A stretch of 13,659 nt of DNA, taken from positions 1-13,659 of the forward strand of contig CAAGHO010000011.1 in the NCBI GenBank assembly GCA_900769695.1. The letters are read 5' to 3'. The translations under genes and the position numbers were made by a program. This DNA comes from Bacilli bacterium (GTDB lineage Bacteria > Bacillota_I > Bacilli_A > RF39 > UBA660). The notes below the pieces were generated by a model. It ran no database searches. It was not told the DNA's origin and saw only the letters and a program-made list of their open reading frames with translations. Of the stretch, positions 8,121 through 13,659 are shown in pieces. Every line of letters begins with the position of its first letter. Positions within the stretch are counted from its first letter, which is position 1.

Positions 8121-8150
8121 CAAAAAATAAGAGTAGATTTCTCTACTCTT
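8121..8150 (-). terminator. Rho-independent terminator of the DUF5684-type gene
   Basis: On the minus strand a 9-bp stem (AAGAGTAGA / TCTACTCTT, 8129-8150) with a GAAA loop is followed by ATTTTTTG. It faces the LCP terminator, so transcription from both sides is stopped within 60 bp. Confidence 0.85.
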
Positions 8151-8159
8151 TGCTTACCA

Positions 8160-8564
8160 TTATTCACAACCAACGTATTTAGCATCTCCAAATCCAAGTA
8201 TTAATAAGAATATTGGATTTAAGAAAATTAGACCAATTGCAAATCCTGTACTTTTTCCAAATACTTTAGCAAGTTTAATGTTTAACATTATAGAAAGTAC
8301 AAGTGCAGCTATCCAGTTTACAAATGGAATTAAATAAAGCAATAATAACCATGGATTTAATCCAACTATTTGATACATTACTACCATATTATAAACTGGT
8401 ATTAATGAAGCCCATCCTGGTTTTCCAGCTTTTGTAAATACTTTCCACATAGCAATAACTACTAATATGTAAACTACTAACAAAACAGCTAAATAACCTA
8501 GCATTGCTGCTCCAAATATTGATGAATCAATACCGCTTACATCATAATTGTATGTATATGTCAT
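8160..8564 (-). CDS. DUF5684-type small integral membrane protein
   Basis: A 134-residue membrane protein with about four helices after a short Tyr-rich N-terminus. The conserved block of the family is clear: MWKVFTKAGKPGWASLIPVYN (about 39-59), then an IVGLNPW turn, LIPFVNWIAA, a Lys-containing LAKVFGK, and a final GFGDAKYVG. Proteins of this family are widespread in Bacillota and their function is not known; some are fused or adjacent to signal peptidase genes, but none is seen here. The start is the ATG at 8564, with AGGAGG at 8572-8577 giving 7-nt spacing. A GTG two codons upstream (8570) opens the frame further but would sit only 1 nt from that AGGAGG, so it is not used. No good promoter or terminator is visible in the 58 bp upstream, so it is probably cotranscribed with the MgtC-family gene. 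Confidence 0.85.
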   Translation of the reverse strand: MTYTYNYDVSGIDSSIFGAAMLGYLAVLLVVYILVVIAMWKVFTKAGKPGWASLIPVYNMVVMYQIVGLNPWLLLLYLIPFVNWIAALVLSIMLNIKLAKVFGKSTGFAIGLIFLNPIFLLILGFGDAKYVGCE

Positions 8565-8571
8565 ACCCACT

Positions 8572-8577
8572 CCTCCT
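8572..8577 (-). promoter_or_regulatory. Shine-Dalgarno that fixes the DUF5684-type start
   Basis: AGGAGG on the minus strand, 7 nt before the ATG at 8564 and 1 nt before the alternative GTG at 8570. The spacing selects the ATG. Confidence 0.75.
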
Positions 8578-8622
8578 TATGATATAAGAATACCATATAT
8601 TGAAGTTATTTGGAATACTTTT

Positions 8623-9339
8623 TTAAATTTCATCATCATCATCAATTTCTTCTGACTTCGTATGAGATATTTTATTCCATCCTGATGATATTACACCAGG
8701 TTCTATTACTATTCTATTTATTAATTCCTCTAATAATTTAGTCTTACCTGCTGCAATATTAAAGGTAGCATAAATTTTAACTTTACCATCTTCTAAATTA
8801 CTATTTTCTATATTAATTAAGATTATATCAGTTTGATTTACACTTTGACTAATTAAGGTTCTAACAACAAATTCTTTTTCTTCTTCAACTATAACTTTTA
8901 GTCTGTATTGTTCTGTTTTTAGTTTAGCATTATAATTCATATTAAGTTTTTGAGTAACGTTTCTCAAAATTATGTTAGCAAATAAAATAAATATAGTTCC
9001 AATACTAGCTTCTATTAATAGTCCTGCCGCACATAATGTACCGATTGCCGCATTACACCATAAAGTTGCTGCTGTATTTAATCCCTTTATATTTGCTTTG
9101 TCTTTAAGAATAACACCAGCGCCCAAAAAACCAATACCAGAAACTACTTGAGCAGCAATTCTTGAAATATCATTAGGATTTGTTTGCATAGAAAAACTAA
9201 CAAATAAAAATGCTCCAATACATACCAATACATTAGTTCTTAATCCTATTGCTCTTCTTCTCCATTGTCGCTCTAATCCTATACAGAAGCTAAGTAAAAA
9301 ACTTATTACAATTCTTAATAGAAAATCCTGATATGACAT
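8623..9339 (-). CDS. MgtC/SapB-family membrane protein with C-terminal ACT-like domain
   Basis: The protein has 238 residues. Family motifs are complete: GLERQWRRRAIGLRTNVLVC (21-40), RIAAQVVSGIGFLGAGVILKD (60-80) and GLNTAATLWCNAAIG (86-100), which includes the Asn and Cys typical of MgtC. About four to five helices occupy residues 5-127, followed by a cytoplasmic ACT-like region (about 145-220) and an acidic tail ending EEIDDDDEI. MgtC itself helps survival at low magnesium and in host cells in Salmonella, partly by acting on the F-ATPase; the role of Gram-positive relatives is unclear, so no function is claimed here. The start is the ATG at 9339 with AGGAGA at 9347-9352 (7-nt spacing). A frame start at 9357 lies upstream of that ribosome site and is rejected. 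It is probably first in a two-gene unit with the DUF5684-type gene. Confidence 0.93.
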   Translation of the reverse strand: MSYQDFLLRIVISFLLSFCIGLERQWRRRAIGLRTNVLVCIGAFLFVSFSMQTNPNDISRIAAQVVSGIGFLGAGVILKDKANIKGLNTAATLWCNAAIGTLCAAGLLIEASIGTIFILFANIILRNVTQKLNMNYNAKLKTEQYRLKVIVEEEKEFVVRTLISQSVNQTDIILINIENSNLEDGKVKIYATFNIAAGKTKLLEELINRIVIEPGVISSGWNKISHTKSEEIDDDDEI

Positions 9340-9346
9340 ATTTATA

Positions 9347-9352
9347 TCTCCT
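9347..9352 (-). promoter_or_regulatory. Shine-Dalgarno that fixes the MgtC-family start
   Basis: AGGAGA on the minus strand lies 7 nt before the ATG at 9339. The longer frame beginning at 9357 would have this motif inside its coding sequence and has no ribosome site of its own. Confidence 0.75.
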
Positions 9353-9420
9353 CTCATTACTATAATATGATATAAAATATCTTCATATACTTTTTAAACA
9401 ATAGTAAAAATATAACAAAA

Positions 9421-9454
9421 GAAAAATAAAAAGTCAAGAACTATTCTTGACTTT
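9421..9454 (-). terminator. Rho-independent terminator of the LtaS-family operon
   Basis: On the minus strand a perfect 11-bp stem (AAAGTCAAGAA / TTCTTGACTTT, 9430-9454) is followed by TTATTTTTC. The 3-nt loop is exactly the TAG stop codon (9441-9443) of the 217-residue protein, so the first stem arm encodes its last residues. Confidence 0.85.
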
Positions 9455-10094
9455 CATCTGAATCAGAAATTTCAACCAAAACAAGTTTATTACCATCATG
9501 AACAAATATTAATGTAGCCTTATTTTGATACTCTGAGGAATCACTTGTACTTTTATATGTCCAATTAGCTTCAACTTTATAGGCATTCTCATCTGTTTCT
9601 TCTCCATATGAGAAAGTAGTTTTAGAAATATTTGAAATTGTTACTTTATCAACAGTAGGTAATTTTTGTTTTCTTTCTTTATAAATATTACTTTCTACAT
9701 ATTTATAAAATGTATCTTCTGCATTTAAAATAAAATTTTCCAAAATATCTTTATGAACAAAGTCAACACCACCAACATCAGTTTTTGCAGTACGATCATT
9801 TAAAGAATAAAAATCAACTATAAACATTTTCGTAATCACTTTGACATACTCTTTTTCATCGACTTTTCCACTTAACACAGTTTTTAACTCTTTAAATAAT
9901 TTCTTATATGCACTACTTTTATTACTTTTTAGAACATATCCATAATTATCTATTTTTGAAACTACTTTTGATTCTTTAATAGAATCCTTTTTAAAGAAGA
10001 TAAAATATGAAGAAGCCACTACAATAATTAATAATATAATGATCAAGATAATAAACAATTTTTTAGGTTTTCTCTTTACTTTTTTCTTAGTCAT
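9441..10094 (-). CDS. Single-pass membrane-anchored protein of unknown function, coupled to the LtaS-family gene
   Basis: This 217-residue protein has a strongly basic N-terminus (KKKVKRKPKK), one membrane helix at about 13-34 and then an extracytoplasmic domain of about 180 residues; by the positive-inside rule the C-terminal part is outside. The helical first part (60-140: YKKLFKELK, MFIVDFYSLNDR, VDFVHKDILENF, AEDTFYKYVES) followed by a strand-rich second part (148-208, ending NKATLIFVHDGNKLVLVEI) is what an NTF2-like fold would look like, but this is a guess from the pattern of hydrophobic residues. There is no Cys, no lipobox and no catalytic motif. The ATG overlaps the TAA of the LtaS-family gene by one base (TAATG), which suggests translational coupling, with a weak GAGGGTG ribosome site inside the upstream gene. 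A role as accessory or regulator of that enzyme is inferred from the overlap only. Confidence 0.85.
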   Translation of the reverse strand: MTKKKVKRKPKKLFIILIIILLIIVVASSYFIFFKKDSIKESKVVSKIDNYGYVLKSNKSSAYKKLFKELKTVLSGKVDEKEYVKVITKMFIVDFYSLNDRTAKTDVGGVDFVHKDILENFILNAEDTFYKYVESNIYKERKQKLPTVDKVTISNISKTTFSYGEETDENAYKVEANWTYKSTSDSSEYQNKATLIFVHDGNKLVLVEISDSDESQE

Positions 10095-12178
10095 TACTTT
10101 TCACCCTCTTTATAGCTCAACATTTTGCTTTCTTCTTCCTGTTTACCTATTAAGTCATAAACAATTATATTGTTTGATACACTTAATAATTTTGTTGCAT
10201 ATTCGCTATTTTTCTTTATTTCTTCTTCACTAATCGCACTTCCATCAAGTGATAAATATTCTTCTTTTTGACTATTATAGTAAACTTTATTAGTTACCCA
10301 ATTACCTGTAGGGAAAACTACTATATTATCTGATTTTATATTAAAGATATCATGTCCTAATTGATATTTATTATAGAATCCAAACATATTACCAAGTGTT
10401 GGCATTGCATCATACATTCCCATAACATTGGTAATTTCTTTATTTAATTTACTACCTTTCATATCTTTTGTCCAAATTATAAATGGAACTTTTCTACCTA
10501 ACTCATATTGATAAGAATCATATTCTTTGTAATTTGGATCATCTTTACTATACATTTCATTTGTTTCTTTATTATAGTTATACATATAGTTATATTCTTT
10601 TTTAGGAAGTCTAGCGTCATGATCTCCATAAATAACAACAACTGTATTATCTAATAATCCACTTTGATCTAAGTTTTCAAACAATTCACCTAAAGCTTCA
10701 TCTGCATAATGAGCTGATTTGAAGTAATTTCCAAGTTTAGTTCCTTCCATATATGGATATGTAACTTCTTCTGTTGTACCATCATCTTTAGTAACAGTCT
10801 CATGCATTGAAACATCAAAATCTCCATAATGTTCAACATCAGAGAATGGTGTATGATTTGAAAGCATTATCATTAATCCATACCACTTAGAGTTTTCAGA
10901 ATTTATTTTCTTTAATTTTTCTACTGATTGTTTAAAGAATTCTTTGTCACTAAGTCCTAAGCCAACAACATTTTCCTTTGAAACTTTATAAGTTTCTTTA
11001 CTATAGAATTTCTGATATCCTAAATGTTCATACATGTTACGTCTGTTCCAGAAATCAGCATTATTAGCATGCATACTGAATGTATAATAACCTTTTTGAC
11101 TCATTAGTTTAGGTGTAGCATTATAAGTTCTATCAAAATATGAAACAAAAGCTGTACCACTTTGAGTTGGCATTAAAGATGTGTTAAATGTAAGTTCCGA
11201 ATCACTACTTGTACCAACACTTACTTGTGAGTAATAATTAGAAAAATACATTCCTTCACTTGCTATTCTCTTTAAGTTTGGTACTACTTCTTTTCCATTA
11301 AATTCAAGGTTCAACAAATTATTTTGCATACTTTCTGCATGAATAACTAACACATTTTTACCTTCAAAAATATTAGTATATTCATTAGTCTCAGTATTAG
11401 TATCAGATTTATCATTATAATAGTCTTTAAATTCCTTCATAGCTTTATCATATCCAAATAAGGAATTAATCTTTGGTTGAACGGATGCAACCAAATCATT
11501 AAATTGGTAAATATATATACCAAAACGCATTACTATATATTCACGATTCCATTGTTTTGCAAATCTAGAGATATCTAGAGAAGTTAATGTTACAGTAAAA
11601 ACAACGGCTAAAACTCCTGCTGCTGTTAAACTTTTTATAGTTTTCTTCTTTCTTTCTGACTTTAATTCTATTTTCTTATAATAATTTTTCTTTTTTAATT
11701 TTAGATGAACAATAACTAAAACAATTGGTCCTAATAAGTAAATTAAATCTTTTAATTGTAAAACATTTTCTACAACTGCATCACCAACTGATGTTATGTA
11801 TTGAGTAAGTGATAACATTGATACAGATGCAAATGATGTATAAAAAGTATAGTAAATAGAATTTATCATACATATTGCTGAAAAGAATATTTCTCCTATC
11901 ATTAAGTAAGCAAATCTATTTTTTTGTTTAAATAAATAACCAAATGATCCATATAAAACCAATATCATTAAATCAGCAATAATTGGTTTTATTGAAAGAT
12001 AATTTTCTAATGTATGCATAGTAAAGAATCTAAGTACAGTAGAATTAAAAAGACAAGTTAAAACAAAAGTAACAAACAATGTATTGTTCTTTAAATATTG
12101 TTTGATTAAATGCTCATCTTTAACTCTTTTCATATATTTTATAAACTTTTCTTTGTATCTAATTATTCTCTTTTTCAT
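10094..12178 (-). CDS. LtaS-family polyglycerol-phosphate (lipoteichoic acid) synthase-like membrane enzyme
   Basis: LtaS-type enzymes take glycerol phosphate from phosphatidylglycerol and build the lipoteichoic acid chain on the outer face of the membrane. This 694-residue protein has the family plan: five membrane helices (about 34-53, 63-83, 88-113, 143-162 and 182-201), then a sulfatase-fold domain. By comparison with S. aureus LtaS I place the metal ligands at Glu282 (IHAESMQ) and Asp519-His520 (YGDHD), with Arg379 (FWNRR) and His442 (SNHTPF) in the substrate site. The catalytic Thr position appears to be Ser324 (VGTSSDSE, where S. aureus has GKTSD), which is a notable change. The ATG at 12178 follows GAGG by 6 nt; an in-frame start at 12226 lies inside the -35 element and is rejected. 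The gene heads an operon with the 217-residue protein. It could be a chain synthase, a primase or a phosphoglycerol transferase that decorates another glycan; the sequence does not decide this. Confidence 0.92.
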   Translation of the reverse strand: MKKRIIRYKEKFIKYMKRVKDEHLIKQYLKNNTLFVTFVLTCLFNSTVLRFFTMHTLENYLSIKPIIADLMILVLYGSFGYLFKQKNRFAYLMIGEIFFSAICMINSIYYTFYTSFASVSMLSLTQYITSVGDAVVENVLQLKDLIYLLGPIVLVIVHLKLKKKNYYKKIELKSERKKKTIKSLTAAGVLAVVFTVTLTSLDISRFAKQWNREYIVMRFGIYIYQFNDLVASVQPKINSLFGYDKAMKEFKDYYNDKSDTNTETNEYTNIFEGKNVLVIHAESMQNNLLNLEFNGKEVVPNLKRIASEGMYFSNYYSQVSVGTSSDSELTFNTSLMPTQSGTAFVSYFDRTYNATPKLMSQKGYYTFSMHANNADFWNRRNMYEHLGYQKFYSKETYKVSKENVVGLGLSDKEFFKQSVEKLKKINSENSKWYGLMIMLSNHTPFSDVEHYGDFDVSMHETVTKDDGTTEEVTYPYMEGTKLGNYFKSAHYADEALGELFENLDQSGLLDNTVVVIYGDHDARLPKKEYNYMYNYNKETNEMYSKDDPNYKEYDSYQYELGRKVPFIIWTKDMKGSKLNKEITNVMGMYDAMPTLGNMFGFYNKYQLGHDIFNIKSDNIVVFPTGNWVTNKVYYNSQKEEYLSLDGSAISEEEIKKNSEYATKLLSVSNNIIVYDLIGKQEEESKMLSYKEGEK

Positions 12179-12197
12179 ATCTAACCTCACTTTATAC

Positions 12198-12226
12198 ATT
12201 ATAACACTAATACATATAATTTTCAA
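12198..12226 (-). promoter_or_regulatory. Strong extended -10 promoter for the LtaS-family operon
   Basis: On the minus strand TTGAAA (12221-12226), a 17-bp spacer and consensus TATAAT (12198-12203) preceded by TGT, an extended -10. Transcription is predicted from about 12191, so the leader is only about 13 nt and consists almost entirely of the GAGG ribosome site. The hexamers are the same as those of the LCP promoter. Confidence 0.85.
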
Positions 12227-12230
12227 TCTT

Positions 12231-12269
12231 TAGAAAAAAAGAAAAGAAGATTAACTAAGTTGTTAATCC
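12231..12269 (-). terminator. Rho-independent terminator of the surface-protein gene
   Basis: On the minus strand a 7-bp stem (GATTAAC / GTTAATC, 12249-12268), extendable by one wobble and one A-T pair, is followed by a pyrimidine-rich tail TTCTTTTCTTTTTTT. The tail ends a few bases before the LtaS-family promoter. Confidence 0.75.
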
Positions 12270-12270
12270 T

Positions 12271-13659
12271 CTATCCAATTATCCTATTTATTGAATCTAT
12301 TGCACACTGAACGTCAGTACAATTTCCACCATTAGAATCTTTCAATCCTGAAGTTGAATTATCATAAGAAACTTCACTTGCTACTGCAATACGAGCCTTT
12401 GATGTTAATGTTATCGTATTACCTGATGCATAAGAACTTACGTTACTACTGTTGAATGTAAAACTAGCTCCAGATGAATAACTTGCTGTTGTTGCTCCAT
12501 TGAAGAACCATCCTAAAGTAACATACCCTTCTGCTGGTGTTATTGTAGCTAAAGTTACACTACAATACGTAGTATCATAACTAGTTCCATTATAGGTTTT
12601 GTAGTTTGTACATGAATCAGCATTTTTAGATATTGTTGTATTTGCACCTTGAGAGTATTTTAAAGCCCATGTTCCTTGATATACAGCATAATATGTTGGA
12701 TTTGATGTAAGCTTTATACTCTTTGTACTAGCATTATATGCCAATGTTGATGAAGACTTTGATGATGATAATCCATAATATGTTGATGAAAGTGGCCCAC
12801 TAGTTGATGTAACATCTAGATTAGCTGTACATCCAGTAGTCGCTGTTGTTGTATTATATATATTACATTTTGCAGCAGTTGATGTAGCTGCTTTTGCAGT
12901 AGTAGTATTATAATAATACACTGTTGCTGTTAAAGTTTGATATGTAATAGCATAATAATTTACATCACTACCTATTGTAAGACTTGATCCAACATTTAAT
13001 GATGAAGTTGTTGCTGATGAACTTGTATTATATCCTACAATAGTGTATCCACTTCTGACAATGCTAGGTGCAACTACACTACAAGTTGTAGATGAACCTG
13101 TTGTAGTACAAGGTACATCAACATAATCACTTGTTGAACCACCTACTGATGTTGCACCATTTCTATAAAATCTAGCTTTATAAGATCTAGCTTTTGGTGT
13201 AAATGAATATGTTTTGGATACTGTATTATAATTTGTTGTATCATTTGGCGTAAATGTAACTGTTATTGTTATCGCAGTCGAACTTACACTAACAGCTTTT
13301 ACTGTTGATGTTACCTTAGTTCCTGCTGCTTGTGCTGATGTTGAAGAAAGTGATACTGTTGCATAGTTGGCATTAGAACTAGATGCCTTATATGATCCTG
13401 CTACATTACTTGATATTGTGTAAGATGTTGTATTTCCTGTTGTTGCACTTCCACTTGTTGCACTTTGTGTTAATGTTGGTGTTGCTTTAGATATAGTTAT
13501 CGTTGATGATATGGCTGTTGTTGTATTATGATTGCTATCACCTGTTACCTTTACATATACTGTTGTTGTTCCTGCGTTAGTTCTTGTTGGTTTTGTTGTT
13601 GTCCATGTCTTATTATCTGTTGAATATTCTATTGTTCCACCTGTTCCTCCACTAACACC
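12271..13659 (-). CDS. Ser/Thr-rich surface protein with Cys-paired repeats, C-terminal part only (partial)
   Basis: The frame stays open from the TAG at 12271-12273 to the right window edge, giving the last 462 residues of a longer protein; its N-terminus is outside. A GTG at 12921 can be mistaken for a start but the frame continues through it in repeat sequence. Residues 1-60 of the visible part look like an MBG/Ig-type domain (IEYSTDNKTW ... VYVKVTGDSN ... ITISKATPT) and 60-153 like a second Ig-like domain. Three repeats of about 81-89 residues follow, related to the Listeria-Bacteroides (Flg_new/InlB B-type) repeat: GYTIVGYNTS ... YYAI, YYGLSS ... YYAVY, and GYVTLGWFFNG ... NTITLTS. Each carries one Cys pair (184/193, 265/277, 350/366). 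The end carries a SYDNSTSGL ... CTDVQCAIDSI motif with a fourth pair (447/452). There is no LPXTG or C-terminal helix. An adhesin or surface-layer role is inferred from composition. Confidence 0.85.
   Translation of the reverse strand, partial: GVSGGTGGTIEYSTDNKTWTTTKPTRTNAGTTTVYVKVTGDSNHNTTTAISSTITISKATPTLTQSATSGSATTGNTTSYTISSNVAGSYKASSSNANYATVSLSSTSAQAAGTKVTSTVKAVSVSSTAITITVTFTPNDTTNYNTVSKTYSFTPKARSYKARFYRNGATSVGGSTSDYVDVPCTTTGSSTTCSVVAPSIVRSGYTIVGYNTSSSATTSSLNVGSSLTIGSDVNYYAITYQTLTATVYYYNTTTAKAATSTAAKCNIYNTTTATTGCTANLDVTSTSGPLSSTYYGLSSSKSSSTLAYNASTKSIKLTSNPTYYAVYQGTWALKYSQGANTTISKNADSCTNYKTYNGTSYDTTYCSVTLATITPAEGYVTLGWFFNGATTASYSSGASFTFNSSNVSSYASGNTITLTSKARIAVASEVSYDNSTSGLKDSNGGNCTDVQCAIDSINRIIG
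12379..12669 (-). repeat. Cys-paired Listeria-Bacteroides-like repeat 3
   Basis: Starts WALKYSQG, has Cys350 and Cys366, then GYVTLGWFFNG, a Ser-rich stretch and NTITLTSKARIA. It is the copy closest to the classical GYT-GW-G...TITLT pattern, but with a longer inter-Cys loop. Confidence 0.6.
12676..12933 (-). repeat. Cys-paired Listeria-Bacteroides-like repeat 2
   Basis: Starts LTATVYYYN, has Cys265 and Cys277 and ends with NPTYYAVYQ. The central GY-G motif is degenerate (TYYGLSSS), so membership rests on the flanking YYA and Cys pair and on the spacing. Confidence 0.55.
12937..13185 (-). repeat. Cys-paired Listeria-Bacteroides-like repeat 1
   Basis: Starts YKARFYRNG, has Cys184 and Cys193, then PSIVRSGYTIVGYNTS, a Ser/Thr stretch, SLTIGSDVNYYAITY. 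The GYTIVGYNTS block is the recognisable core of the repeat family. Confidence 0.6.

Noticed and set aside
9340..9357. Six extra residues at the start of the MgtC-family protein
   Set aside because: The AGGAGA ribosome site for ATG 9339 is inside the extension.
10039..10233. Small + strand open frame across the junction of the LtaS-family operon
   Set aside because: It is antisense to two coupled genes and lacks a ribosome site.
12179..12226. N-terminal extension of the LtaS-family protein to a start at 12226
   Set aside because: It begins within the -35 element of the promoter and lacks a ribosome site; ATG 12178 has GAGG 6 nt upstream.
12919..12921. GTG as the start of a 216-residue protein
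   Set aside because: The same frame is open upstream to the window edge and continues the repeat pattern, so this is an internal Val codon.
119..13659. Mycoplasma-type genetic code (TGA as Trp)
   Set aside because: All Trp codons checked are TGG and every gene is intact under the standard code. None of the eight genes ends in TGA (five TAA, three TAG), but eight genes are too few to mean anything.
12271..13659. CRISPR array or simple DNA repeat
   Set aside because: The repetitive look comes from Thr, Ser and Ala codons in a continuous reading frame; there are no regular identical repeats with spacers.

Overview
The window comes from an AT-rich bacterium with a Gram-positive type of envelope. 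Evidence for this is an LtaS-family (lipoteichoic acid synthase) enzyme, an LCP (LytR-CpsA-Psr) ligase, a secreted GH73 glucosaminidase, strong AGGAGG-type ribosome binding sites, near-consensus TTGAAA-17-TATAAT promoters and compact hairpin plus T-run terminators. Tryptophan is encoded by TGG and no reading frame needs TGA as a sense codon, so the standard bacterial code fits and the Mycoplasma code does not. The style of the proteins (Cys-paired surface repeats, an LCP protein with extra domains, a DUF5684 membrane protein) suggests an uncultured gut-type member of the Bacilli or a neighbouring lineage. This placement is inference, not something the sequence proves.

Layout. 119-2296 (-): a 725-residue polytopic membrane protein of unknown function with its own promoter. 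2390-5848 (-): a large secreted GH73 N-acetylglucosaminidase with SH3-like, DUF5011-like and duplicated C-terminal modules. 5849-6039: a divergent promoter region. 6040-8097 (+): an LCP-family protein with a half periplasmic-binding-protein-like domain and two EGF-signature Cys modules. 8092-8150: two convergent terminators. 8160-8564 (-): a DUF5684-type small membrane protein. 8623-9339 (-): an MgtC/SapB-family membrane protein. 9441-12178 (-): a two-gene operon in which an LtaS-family enzyme is followed, with a TAATG overlap, by a 217-residue membrane-anchored protein. 12271 to the right edge (-): the C-terminal 462 residues of a larger Ser/Thr-rich surface protein with three Cys-paired repeats.

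How the genes fit together. At least four of the eight genes act outside the membrane on the wall or as wall-exposed protein: polymer synthesis (LtaS family), polymer attachment to peptidoglycan (LCP), peptidoglycan cleavage (GH73) and a repeat-rich surface protein. The region therefore reads as an envelope-assembly neighbourhood. No phage, transposon, tRNA, rRNA or CRISPR signal was seen. The most unusual points are the domain additions on the LCP protein, a Ser where LtaS enzymes normally carry the catalytic Thr, the coupled uncharacterised partner of that enzyme, and recurrent paired cysteines in exported proteins. Several gene starts were moved downstream of the longest open frame because a promoter or Shine-Dalgarno sequence lies inside the longer frame.
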